From JBDTMT01 sp033764095 (lineage in GTDB: Bacteria > Desulfobacterota > Binatia > HRBIN30 > CADEER01): DNA of 21,515 nt. Both the position numbers and the translations under genes were made by a program. The stretch is from NCBI GenBank assembly GCA_033764095.1, contig JANRJF010000015.1, positions 1 through 21,515 of the forward strand, given 5' to 3'. Below, in pieces: positions 1 through 6,583 of the stretch. Within the stretch, counting starts at the first letter, position 1. Each line of letters begins with the position of its first letter. Below the pieces are notes generated by a model. It did not search any database. It was not told the DNA's origin and saw only the letters and a program-made list of their open reading frames with translations.

Positions 1-1
1 A

Positions 2-49
2 CCTGCCGGGACCGCTGTGCCGCGAGTGATGCGCCAATTGCGCAGGTAG
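2..49 (+). CDS. Possible C-terminal tail of an upstream plus-strand gene (partial)
   Basis: One plus-strand frame is open from the window edge and ends at TAG 47-49. It encodes about 15 residues ending in VPRVMRQLRR. The stop lies six bases before a long inverted repeat, which is where a gene end would be expected. No family can be recognised from so few residues. A second frame is also open through this stretch and on into the repeat, so this is only a possible gene end. Confidence 0.2.
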   Translation, partial: PAGTAVPRVMRQLRR

Positions 50-54
50 CGATC

Positions 55-114
55 GTAGCGCGGCCCTCCGTGGCCGCCAGACGATCAAGCGGCGGCCACG
101 GAGGGCCGCGCTAC
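55..114. repeat. Perfect 24-bp inverted repeat (REP-like or terminator hairpin)
   Basis: The arms at 55-78 and 91-114 are perfect reverse complements of 24 bases, separated by a 12-base loop at 79-90. The left arm begins GTAGCGCGGCCCTCCG. The predicted hairpin is very stable and GC-rich. It lies between a possible upstream gene end and the dioxygenase start at 163. There is no T-tract after the arm, so a dispersed REP-type element is at least as likely as a simple intrinsic terminator. Confidence 0.8.
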
Positions 115-162
115 TACTGCCCATGATGCAACGACAGCCGAGCAACGAGAACGAGGGATGGC

Positions 163-1014
163 ATGGCTGAGCTGCGACGAGTGCAAGCGACTGCGCCGGT
201 GGACGAGGTGGTCCGCATCCTCAACGAGGACGGCGGCGTCATCATCGAGCAGCTCATCGACGCGTCGACGGTCGCCGCGATCAACCGCGAGCTGGATGGC
301 TGGGTGGAGGGCGCCGACCCGGCGATGCGCCATCTCAACCCCGCGATCCAGATGTTCTTCGGCGACCGCACCAAGCACGTCGGCGGCATCGCCGGAAAGT
401 CGCGCAGCTTCGCCACCGCGGTGATGATCCACCCGCTGCTGCTCGGCCTCTGCGACGCCATCCTGGCGCCGTCGTGCGCCACCTATCAGTTGAACCTGGC
501 GCACCTGATCGTGCGCGGACCCGGTGCCGAGGCCCAGCTCCTGCACCGCGACGAGCTGGTGTGGAACCTGGTGCCGCGACCGCACCCCGAGCTGCAGCTC
601 GCCTCGATCGTCGCGCTGGTCGACTTCAGCGCCGCCAACGGCGCGACCCGCGTCGTCCCCGGCAGTCACCGCTGGAGCCATGAGCGCGAGGCGCGGCGCG
701 CGGAGATCGCCGACGCCGACATGGCGGCTGGCTCGGCGGTCGTCTACCTCGGCTCGACCATCCACGGCGGCGGCGCCAACTCCACCGCCGACGCGTGGCG
801 GCGCGGCGTGCACCTCAGCTACACGCTCGGCTGGCTGCGCACCGAGGAGAACAACTACCTCGCCGTCCCCCCGGCGGTCGCCCGCACGCTGCCGCGCCGC
901 TGCCAGGAGGTGCTCGGCTACGCCGTGCACGACGCGTTGCTGCACGGCGGCGGCTACCTCGGCATGGTCGCGCTGCGCGATCCGCTCGAGTTGCTGGACG
1001 AGAACGCGCTCTGA
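163..1014 (+). CDS. Phytanoyl-CoA dioxygenase (PhyH) family Fe(II)/2-oxoglutarate oxygenase
   Basis: This 283-aa protein is a member of the non-haem iron, 2-oxoglutarate-dependent PhyH family, which hydroxylates a wide range of small molecules. The double-stranded beta-helix motifs are visible. HRD at residues 128-130 supplies the first His and the Asp ligand. NGATRVVPGSH at 159-169 is the typical family loop. H201 in STIHGGGAN is the likely distal His, and R213 or R214 the likely 2-oxoglutarate anchor. The length is normal for the family. I chose ATG 163 because GAGGG at 153-157 lies five bases upstream. An ATG at 158 in another frame leads only to a shadow ORF. The next gene, an O-ligase, follows after 18 bases, so the two are probably co-transcribed. 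The substrate cannot be told from sequence. Confidence 0.9.
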   Translation: MAELRRVQATAPVDEVVRILNEDGGVIIEQLIDASTVAAINRELDGWVEGADPAMRHLNPAIQMFFGDRTKHVGGIAGKSRSFATAVMIHPLLLGLCDAILAPSCATYQLNLAHLIVRGPGAEAQLLHRDELVWNLVPRPHPELQLASIVALVDFSAANGATRVVPGSHRWSHEREARRAEIADADMAAGSAVVYLGSTIHGGGANSTADAWRRGVHLSYTLGWLRTEENNYLAVPPAVARTLPRRCQEVLGYAVHDALLHGGGYLGMVALRDPLELLDENAL

Positions 1015-1032
1015 CGTGCGCGCGGGTTGCCG

Positions 1033-2292
1033 ATGAGAGGGATCGCCCTCGCCACCTTCCTGATCGGGTCGATTCCGTTCGTTCTGTGGCGACCGGCGGT
1101 CGGCGTCCTGCTGTGGATCTGGGTCAGCGTGATGAGCCCGCATCGGCTGACCTGGGGCTTCGCGCACGATTTCCGCTGGGCGTATCTCATCGCGGTCGCC
1201 ACTCTCGTCGGGCTTGTCGTCTCCCGCGAGCCGCGCCGACTGCCGGTCACGCCGGTCACGGCGGTGCTGGCGCTGATGGTCGCCTGGATGACGCTCAGCA
1301 CCTGCTTCGCCATCGACATCCCCCTGTCGATGCGGATGTGGGAGCGCGTGATGAAGATCGTCTTCATGGTCTTCATCGCGCTCTACGTCCTGCACAGTAA
1401 ACGGCACGTCCAGGCCCTCATCTGGGTGGTCGCCGGCTCGATCGCCTTCTACGGCGTCAAGGGCGGCCTGTTCACGCTCGCCAAGGGCGCGCAGCACCGC
1501 GTGTACGGGCCGCCGGGATCGTTCATCGAAGAGAACAACGCGCTGGCGCTCGCCACCATCATGACGATCCCGCTGCTCTACTACGCGGTGCAGCGCGCGC
1601 CGACGCTTTGGGCGCGTTGGGGACTGGCCGGCGCCATGGTGTTGTGTGGTTTCTCCGTACTCGGCTCGCATTCGCGCGGCGGGTTGATCGCGCTGGTCGT
1701 CATGCTCGCGTTCCTGTGGTGGCAGAGCCGCGGCAAGTGGGTCGTCGGCGTCCTCCTGGGGGTCCTGGTTGCCGCGGCGATCGTCTTCATGCCGGCGAAG
1801 TGGGTGGAGCGCATGCAGACGATCGCGGCCTACGAACAGGACGCGTCGGCCATGGCGCGCGTGAACGCCTGGGAGATGGCGTACCGCGTCGCCAGCGATC
1901 GCCCGCTCGGCGGCGGCTTCGACCTGGGCAGCGCGGCGGTGTTCGCCCGCTACGCCCGCGACCCGAGCGTGCCCCACGCGGCGCACAGCATCTACTTCCA
2001 GGTGCTCGGCGAGCACGGCTTTGCGGGGCTGGGGCTCTATCTCCTGCTGTGGATCCTGGTGTGGCGCGACACGGCGTGGATCATCCGCCGCTCGGGCGAC
2101 AGCGAGACGCTCGGCTGGGCCTCCGATCTCGCCCGCATGATCCAGGTGAGCCTGGTCGGCTTCTTCGTCGCCGGCGCGTTCCTGAGCCTCGCCTACTACG
2201 ATGTGCCGTACAACCTGCTGGTCGCCGTCGTCCTGACCCGCGGGCTGGTCGAAGCCGAGCTCTGGCCGGTGCGCTACTCCTCGGCCAGGTAG
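1033..2292 (+). CDS. Exosortase-A-associated O-glycosylation ligase (O-antigen ligase/Wzy family)
   Basis: This polytopic membrane protein of 419 aa has roughly ten hydrophobic segments. It matches the O-antigen ligase/polymerase superfamily, specifically the form found with exosortase A systems. Characteristic stretches are FIEENNALALA near 165-175 followed by MTIPLLYY, GSHSRGG at 211-217, and the periplasmic-loop motif AHSIYFQVLGEHGFAGLG near 317-334 with conserved His residues. Members are predicted to transfer lipid-linked glycans at the periplasmic face. I chose ATG 1033 over an in-frame TTG at 1027; neither has a strong ribosome binding site. It follows the PhyH gene by 18 bases. Its 3' end overlaps the convergent M28 peptidase gene by 19 bp. 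No exosortase or sorting-signal protein is in the window, so the acceptor is unknown. Confidence 0.85.
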   Translation: MRGIALATFLIGSIPFVLWRPAVGVLLWIWVSVMSPHRLTWGFAHDFRWAYLIAVATLVGLVVSREPRRLPVTPVTAVLALMVAWMTLSTCFAIDIPLSMRMWERVMKIVFMVFIALYVLHSKRHVQALIWVVAGSIAFYGVKGGLFTLAKGAQHRVYGPPGSFIEENNALALATIMTIPLLYYAVQRAPTLWARWGLAGAMVLCGFSVLGSHSRGGLIALVVMLAFLWWQSRGKWVVGVLLGVLVAAAIVFMPAKWVERMQTIAAYEQDASAMARVNAWEMAYRVASDRPLGGGFDLGSAAVFARYARDPSVPHAAHSIYFQVLGEHGFAGLGLYLLLWILVWRDTAWIIRRSGDSETLGWASDLARMIQVSLVGFFVAGAFLSLAYYDVPYNLLVAVVLTRGLVEAELWPVRYSSAR

Positions 2293-3659
2293 TACGCGAG
2301 CAGCGCGATCGCCGCCGCGTTGCGGCGCAGGTCCTCGGGGCGGATCTTGTCGAGCGTGTCGGCGGCCGTGTGGTGGATGTCGAAGTAGTGGCGGCCGTCC
2401 GGCTCGAGGTCGTAGCCGGCGGCGCCGCCGCTGACGATCGGTTCGACGTCGGCGCCGTAGGCGTGCGGCAGGAAGCGGCGGATGTCGAAGCGCGCGAAGG
2501 CCGGCAGCAGCGGCGCCATCGCCTGCACGCGCGCCTCGTTGCCGACGCCGAGCGCGTCGGGCGCGCCCATGCCGTAGTCGGTCTCGAAGGCGGCGACGTG
2601 CGGCTCGCGGCCGTACTGCCGATGGTAGGCGCGCGCGCCGGCGAGCCCGTACTCCTCGCCGGTGAACAGCACGACGCGCACGGTGCGGCGCGGCGTCAGG
2701 CCGCTGCGCCGGAGCAGCCGCAGCGCCTCCATCACCGCGACGCAGCCGGCACCGTCGTCGGAGGCACCCTGCCCGACGTCCCACGAGTCGATGTGCGCGC
2801 CGAGCAGGACGATCTCGTCCGGGCGCTCGCGGCCGCGCAGCTCGCCGATGGCGTTGGCGCTCGGTGCATCGGGCAGCTGGTGCGCGCCGAGCGACAGCTC
2901 GACCTCGACCGCGCCGCGCTGCAGCAGACGCGCCAGCAGGTCGGCGTCCTCGATCGACACCGCCGCGGCGGGGATCTTCGGCGCGCCGGCGTCGTATAGC
3001 AGCGCACCGGTGTGCGGCGTGCGCAGGCTGACCGCGGTGACCGAGCGCACCAGCACCGCGCGCGCCCCCCGCGTGGCCGCCTGTGAGGCGGCGTGCAGGC
3101 GTGCCTGCACGCCCTGACGGTAGCCGGGATCGTCGTGCGCCGCGTCGAACGGCGGCAGCCGGTGGTTGACGAAGGCGATCGTGCCGTCGAGCCGCGCCGT
3201 GCTGGCGCGCAGCGCGTCGAGGCTGTCGAAGCCGACCAGCGGCGCGCGCAGCCGGCCGCTGGTGCCGACCGTGCCGCCGAGGCCGAGCAGTGCCATCGGC
3301 CGGTCGATCGGCTGCACGATGCGTCCCTGCTCGGCACCGCGCACCCAGTGCGGCACCATCACCGGCTGCAGCCGCACGGCGTCGAGCCCGTCGGCGCGCA
3401 TCTGCTCGGCCGCCCAGGCGAGCGCCTGGGTCAGCTCGGGCGAGCCGGTGATGCGCGGACCGTAGAGGTCGGCGAGCGTCGTCAGGCGCTGCCAGCCGAA
3501 GTCCGGCGACTCGGCCGACGCGGCGGCGATGCGCACCGCCGCCGCGTCGAGCCGCGCCAGTGCCGCGGGCGGGCTCGTCGGAGGCGGCTCGGGTGGCGTG
3601 CTGGCGGCGCAGGCCGCCAGCAGCAGGACGGCGCCGCACAGGTACCGGGTCGCGCTCAC
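2274..3659 (-). CDS. M28-family zinc peptidase, lipoprotein
   Basis: This predicted outer-envelope lipoprotein of 461 aa has a short signal with lipobox LAAC and the lipidated Cys at residue 17. A Pro-rich linker follows, then a mature M28 (carboxypeptidase Q/aminopeptidase-like) domain with a protease-associated insert near 125-235. The two-zinc site is complete: H289 and D291 in GAHIDSWD, the Asp pair in SDDGAG (301-302), catalytic E335 with E336 in TGEEYG, D361 in TDYG, and His in HHTAADT (429-430). It is probably an aminopeptidase or dipeptidase for periplasmic peptides. I chose GTG 3659 because its GTGA overlaps the stop of the upstream acyltransferase and because it gives a compact lipoprotein signal. 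GTG 3674 is an alternative that adds five residues. The 3' end overlaps the convergent O-ligase gene. Confidence 0.92.
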   Translation of the reverse strand: MSATRYLCGAVLLLAACAASTPPEPPPTSPPAALARLDAAAVRIAAASAESPDFGWQRLTTLADLYGPRITGSPELTQALAWAAEQMRADGLDAVRLQPVMVPHWVRGAEQGRIVQPIDRPMALLGLGGTVGTSGRLRAPLVGFDSLDALRASTARLDGTIAFVNHRLPPFDAAHDDPGYRQGVQARLHAASQAATRGARAVLVRSVTAVSLRTPHTGALLYDAGAPKIPAAAVSIEDADLLARLLQRGAVEVELSLGAHQLPDAPSANAIGELRGRERPDEIVLLGAHIDSWDVGQGASDDGAGCVAVMEALRLLRRSGLTPRRTVRVVLFTGEEYGLAGARAYHRQYGREPHVAAFETDYGMGAPDALGVGNEARVQAMAPLLPAFARFDIRRFLPHAYGADVEPIVSGGAAGYDLEPDGRHYFDIHHTAADTLDKIRPEDLRRNAAAIALLAYYLAEE

Positions 3660-4789
3660 AGGTAGCTCAGCCACGGCGAGTCACTGCGCCGTTTCACCTC
3701 CGCGAACCAGCGGCAGAGGGGATAGAGCGCCAGCACCACCGCGATCCAGAGGCCGTAGACCGCCCACAGCGAATAGCCGAGCGGCTCGCCGGCGGCGAAC
3801 GGATGCGCGACGGCGGCGACCCCGAGCATCGGCCAGGCGAGCGCGATGGCGCCGAGGTGAATGAACAGGAGATGCAGGACGTAGTAGAAGAGCGGCACGC
3901 GTCCGTAGATGGCGACCCGTGCGGCCCAGGGCCCGAGCGGACGGTCCATCGCGGCGAGCAGGCAGAGCGCCGGCCCGAGCGTCATCGCCAGGTAGAGGAG
4001 CGACGGCGGGTATTTCTCGCAGTCGAGGAACGAGAGCAGCGCGCGCAGCCAGCCGCCGTCCAGCGACCAGGGCAACGGGTCGCCGTACAGATTGGCCGCG
4101 CGCAGCAGGACGAATCCCGCGGTCACCCCGACGCCGACGCGCAGAAAGCGCGCGCGTCGTTCGACGCGCGGCAGGGCGGCCCACGGACCGATCACGTAGC
4201 CGGCCGCCATCACCCCCACCCACGGGATGAGCGGATAGACGACGAACCAGCGCGCGCCGCTGAACGGCTCCAGCCGTCCGAACTCGTGCAGCAGCAACCA
4301 CAACCAGCGCAGGCCGCCGAGTTGGTCGGCCTCGACGCCGTCGAGCAGGTTGTGGCCGGCGACCAGCCCCAGCGCGAACGCGGCGATGGCGCCGCGCGGC
4401 AGCCAGACCAGACCGGCCAGCACGACCATGGAGGCGCCGATGGCCCAGATCACCTGCAGCACGAGGATCTCCGGTCCGACGTAGAAGATCCACACCAGCC
4501 GCACCAGCGTGACTTCGAGCACCGCCAGCCACACCCCGCGCGTCAGCAGGTAGCGCGACAGCGCCCGTGTCGTCCCCAGCTGCCGGCCGTGCAGATAGGC
4601 GGCCATGCCGGCCAGCAGCACGAATACCGGGGCGCAGAAATGCGTGATCCAGCGGGTGGCGTAGAGCGCCGGACCGGCGCTGTGCATATCCACCTCGGAG
4701 CCGACGAAGGTGCGCGAGTGGTCGAGCGCCATGACGATCATCACCAGGCCGCGCAGCCAATCGATCGCCTGGTTGCGCTCGGAGGTCAT
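3656..4789 (-). CDS. DUF1624/HGSNAT-like integral membrane acyltransferase
   Basis: This 377-aa membrane protein has about nine or ten hydrophobic segments. It opens with RNQAIDWLRGLVMIVMALDH at residues 5-24, the signature of DUF1624 proteins related to heparan-alpha-glucosaminide N-acetyltransferase. In that family the conserved His in the first membrane segment (ALDHSR here) is implicated in acetyl transfer from cytosolic acetyl-CoA to a substrate across the membrane. The substrate in bacteria is mostly unknown; sugars or cell-envelope glycans are likely. The start ATG 4789 has GGGAAG upstream. It lies 13 bases after coaA and overlaps the M28 peptidase gene by four bases, so the three form one operon. 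Sharing a transcript with a CoA-biosynthesis kinase fits an acyl-CoA-dependent enzyme, but that link is inference. Confidence 0.82.
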   Translation of the reverse strand: MTSERNQAIDWLRGLVMIVMALDHSRTFVGSEVDMHSAGPALYATRWITHFCAPVFVLLAGMAAYLHGRQLGTTRALSRYLLTRGVWLAVLEVTLVRLVWIFYVGPEILVLQVIWAIGASMVVLAGLVWLPRGAIAAFALGLVAGHNLLDGVEADQLGGLRWLWLLLHEFGRLEPFSGARWFVVYPLIPWVGVMAAGYVIGPWAALPRVERRARFLRVGVGVTAGFVLLRAANLYGDPLPWSLDGGWLRALLSFLDCEKYPPSLLYLAMTLGPALCLLAAMDRPLGPWAARVAIYGRVPLFYYVLHLLFIHLGAIALAWPMLGVAAVAHPFAAGEPLGYSLWAVYGLWIAVVLALYPLCRWFAEVKRRSDSPWLSYL

Positions 4790-4802
4790 CGCCCGCTTCC
4801 CA

Positions 4803-5531
4803 TCATTCTGCGCGCCCCGTCGCCGCGGCGGTGCCGGTCCACAGCTCGGCGATCGAGTGATCGGCCGCCTTGCGCACGACGACGTCGGCGCGCGCCGCCG
4901 ATGGTGCGATGTGATCGTGCAGGTTGGGCGCGTTGATCGTGTCCCAGGTAGCGACCGCGATCTGGCGCACCTGCTCGGGCGGCAGCGAGGCGAACGGATG
5001 GTAGAAGGACGCCGGCTGCGCGGCCGCCTCGGCGGTCAGACGCTCGAAGCGCGCGACGAACCAGCCGCGGACGACCTCCTCCTCGGCATCCACATACACG
5101 GCGAGATCGAGCGCGTCGGCCGCCGGCGGCTGCAAGGCGACGATGCCCTCGATCAGAATCACCGCCGCGGCGGCGATCGCCTCGCTGGCGTTGGGTACGA
5201 TGTCGTAGACGTCGTGTGAGTAGACCGGCACCGCCGCGGCCTGGCCGGCGCGCAGGCGCTGCAGCGCGGCGCGCATCGCCGCGCTGTCGTAGCTCTCCGG
5301 AAAACCCTTGCGCATCAGCAGCCCTTGCGCGTTCAGCGCGTCGTTGGCGAGTAGGAAGCTGTCGGTCGACAGCACCTGTACGCTCCGACCCGCCGCCGTC
5401 AGCCCCGGCGCGAGGGCGCGCACGATCGTCGTCTTACCCACCGCCACCGGCCCGGCGACGCCGACCAGGAACGGCGCGGTGGTCGCGCGCGTGCACACGA
5501 GATCGATCAGGGCGGCGATCGAAGCGGCCAT
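4803..5531 (-). CDS. coaA: Pantothenate kinase, type I (short form)
   Basis: CoaA phosphorylates pantothenate with ATP, the first and regulated step of coenzyme A synthesis in the cytosol. The P-loop GVAGPVAVGKT is at residues 24-34. It is followed by LSTDSFL (54-60), the family marker MRKGFPESYD (73-82), VYSHDVYDIVPN (103-114) and LIEGIVALQ (126-134). The C-terminal SFYHPF and NLHDHI stretches also match type I CoaA. I chose ATG 5531. The frame stays open to 5681, but the extra 50 residues look non-coding (Arg-, Cys- and Pro-rich). The resulting 242-aa enzyme is shorter than the roughly 316-aa E. coli protein, lacking most of the region before the P-loop. It is the first gene of a three-gene minus-strand operon. 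A related P-loop kinase of the CoaA/PRK group is a less likely alternative. Confidence 0.88.
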   Translation of the reverse strand: MAASIAALIDLVCTRATTAPFLVGVAGPVAVGKTTIVRALAPGLTAAGRSVQVLSTDSFLLANDALNAQGLLMRKGFPESYDSAAMRAALQRLRAGQAAAVPVYSHDVYDIVPNASEAIAAAAVILIEGIVALQPPAADALDLAVYVDAEEEVVRGWFVARFERLTAEAAAQPASFYHPFASLPPEQVRQIAVATWDTINAPNLHDHIAPSAARADVVVRKAADHSIAELWTGTAAATGRAE

Positions 5532-5798
5532 GTCAGGTTGCCGCCGTCGGCATGGCGCCGGCTTACCGCACAGCGACGGGCGGATTCCAGATGCGTCGGC
5601 CGGGCCCTGCACGACCTTGGCGGCGCAATGCGCGACAACGCTGGTGGTCCAGCGTCGTTGCGCGGCGGTGCGGTCGGTCACCCAGCGCCCGCCCCGCCAT
5701 TGCCGGGCCTAGGAACACCAACGAGCGAATGGGCTGCCCGAAAGCGCGCTATCGCGCCGCGCTGGCGCGCCGGCAGGCGCTGCGGGCGCTGCGGCCCG
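5532..5798. other. Spacer between coaA and the small membrane protein gene
   Basis: These 267 bases lie upstream of coaA and downstream of the membrane-protein stop. I see no convincing gene on either strand. There is an imperfect dyad near 5635-5660 (CAACGCTGG facing CCAGCG), and a GC-rich stretch rich in GCGC steps at about 5745-5775 that could fold and help end the upstream transcript. The coaA promoter should lie here, but no clear -35/-10 pair stands out. Confidence 0.4.
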
Positions 5799-6149
5799 TC
5801 ACGAGACGGCATCGTCGCGCACGAAGGCGAAGCGGTAGCCGTTCAGGTGCAGACGCGGCAGCACGCGCAGATTGCGGGCGAACACGTACATGCCGATGAC
5901 TCCGCTCAGCACGTCGCCGGTGATCTCGAAGACCGGCTCGTAGGTCGCCAGCACCTCCGGCGACAGCCCCGCGGTGACGCCGATGGCCGTGATCACCAGG
6001 CCGAAGACCGCCACGGTCACCAGGATGGCGACGAGCGGCGGCAGCGTGTAGCGCGAGCCGCGCCACAGCACGGCCCACACGAGCTTGGCCCATTCGCTGC
6101 GGGACAGGGTGGCGGGATCGACTTCGACGAGCGGTCCGTCTGGCGGCAT
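5799..6149 (-). CDS. Small two-segment membrane protein, unknown function
   Basis: This 116-aa protein is not recognised. A short acidic N-terminus is followed by an amphipathic Trp-rich stretch (EWAKLVWAVLW, 19-29). A clear membrane segment runs at about 35-58, and a second, weaker hydrophobic segment at about 77-92 precedes a basic C-terminal tail. The frame extends upstream to 6212, but ATG 6149 is preferred because GGAGG stands five bases before it and the upstream residues are an Arg-rich, low-information stretch. It is transcribed divergently from the secreted metalloprotease at 6326. A 267-bp spacer separates it from coaA. I see no motif that suggests a function. Confidence 0.7.
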   Translation of the reverse strand: MPPDGPLVEVDPATLSRSEWAKLVWAVLWRGSRYTLPPLVAILVTVAVFGLVITAIGVTAGLSPEVLATYEPVFEITGDVLSGVIGMYVFARNLRVLPRLHLNGYRFAFVRDDAVS

Positions 6150-6154
6150 CGGCT

Positions 6155-6159
6155 CCTCC
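6155..6159 (-). promoter_or_regulatory. Ribosome binding site for the small membrane protein
   Basis: GGAGG on the minus strand ends five bases before ATG 6149. This decides the start in favour of 6149 over the longer open frame that begins at 6212. Confidence 0.75.
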
Positions 6160-6314
6160 GGTCGACGACGATAGATGCGCGGGCGGCGTGACACTGCAAG
6201 CGTGTCCGGCAAGAGGGGGACGATCCGTCGGTGATCAGGACCGCACTGTTCAACGCTGGTCCGGTCTGGTTGGATCGTGCGGTGCCCGGCTGGCGGCGTC
6301 TTGCGGCAGCGGGG

Positions 6315-6321
6315 AAGGAGG
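6315..6321 (+). promoter_or_regulatory. Strong ribosome binding site of the metalloprotease gene
   Basis: AAGGAGG lies four bases upstream of ATG 6326, one of the best ribosome binding sites in the window. It shows that translation starts at 6326, upstream of the frameshift, rather than at the internal GTG 6559. Confidence 0.8.
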
Positions 6322-6325
6322 ACGG

Positions 6326-6583
6326 ATGAGGCTCGGACGCATCGGACCCTGTGGCGCGCACTTCGTCCTCGCTGGCGTCGCCCTGCTGGCGCTCGCCTGC
6401 GGCAGCGGCGGCGGGAACAACGACGATGAGCAGACGCTCAGGGAGGCATTGCGCGGCTTCGGGCAATTCTCCGTCGTTCGTCTCGATACCGCGGCGCTGG
6501 CGCGTGTGTCCAGGCCGAGCAGCCGATCACCCTGCCGTTCGCGCGCGCGGACGGCGGCGTGGTCGAGCGCGAGGTGCGACTGA
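6326..6583 (+). pseudogene. N-terminal part (lipoprotein signal) of a frameshifted metalloprotease gene
   Basis: From ATG 6326, with its strong ribosome binding site, the frame encodes a lipoprotein-type signal (HFVLAGVALLALACGSGGG, lipobox LALAC) and a short mature start through GQFSVVRLDTAALARV. The remaining residues to the stop at 6583 are Ser/Arg-rich and look like out-of-frame reading. The neighbouring frame continues sensibly as CVQAEQPITLPFARADGG from about 6505 into the catalytic part, which ends at 7722. A single missing base between about 6495 and 6512 would join the two. This is either a real inactivating mutation or a sequencing/assembly error; no slippery heptamer for programmed frameshifting is evident. 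Confidence 0.65.

Noticed and set aside
85..3639. 1184-aa open frame on the minus strand
   Set aside because: It runs antisense to the PhyH and O-ligase genes and in a shifted frame through the M28 gene. Its product is Arg/Ala/His-rich with no domain, typical of high-GC shadow frames.
3560..4936. 458-aa plus-strand open frame
   Set aside because: It lies opposite the acyltransferase gene, and its product is rich in Arg, Gln and His without motifs. The minus-strand frame has clear membrane segments and a family signature.
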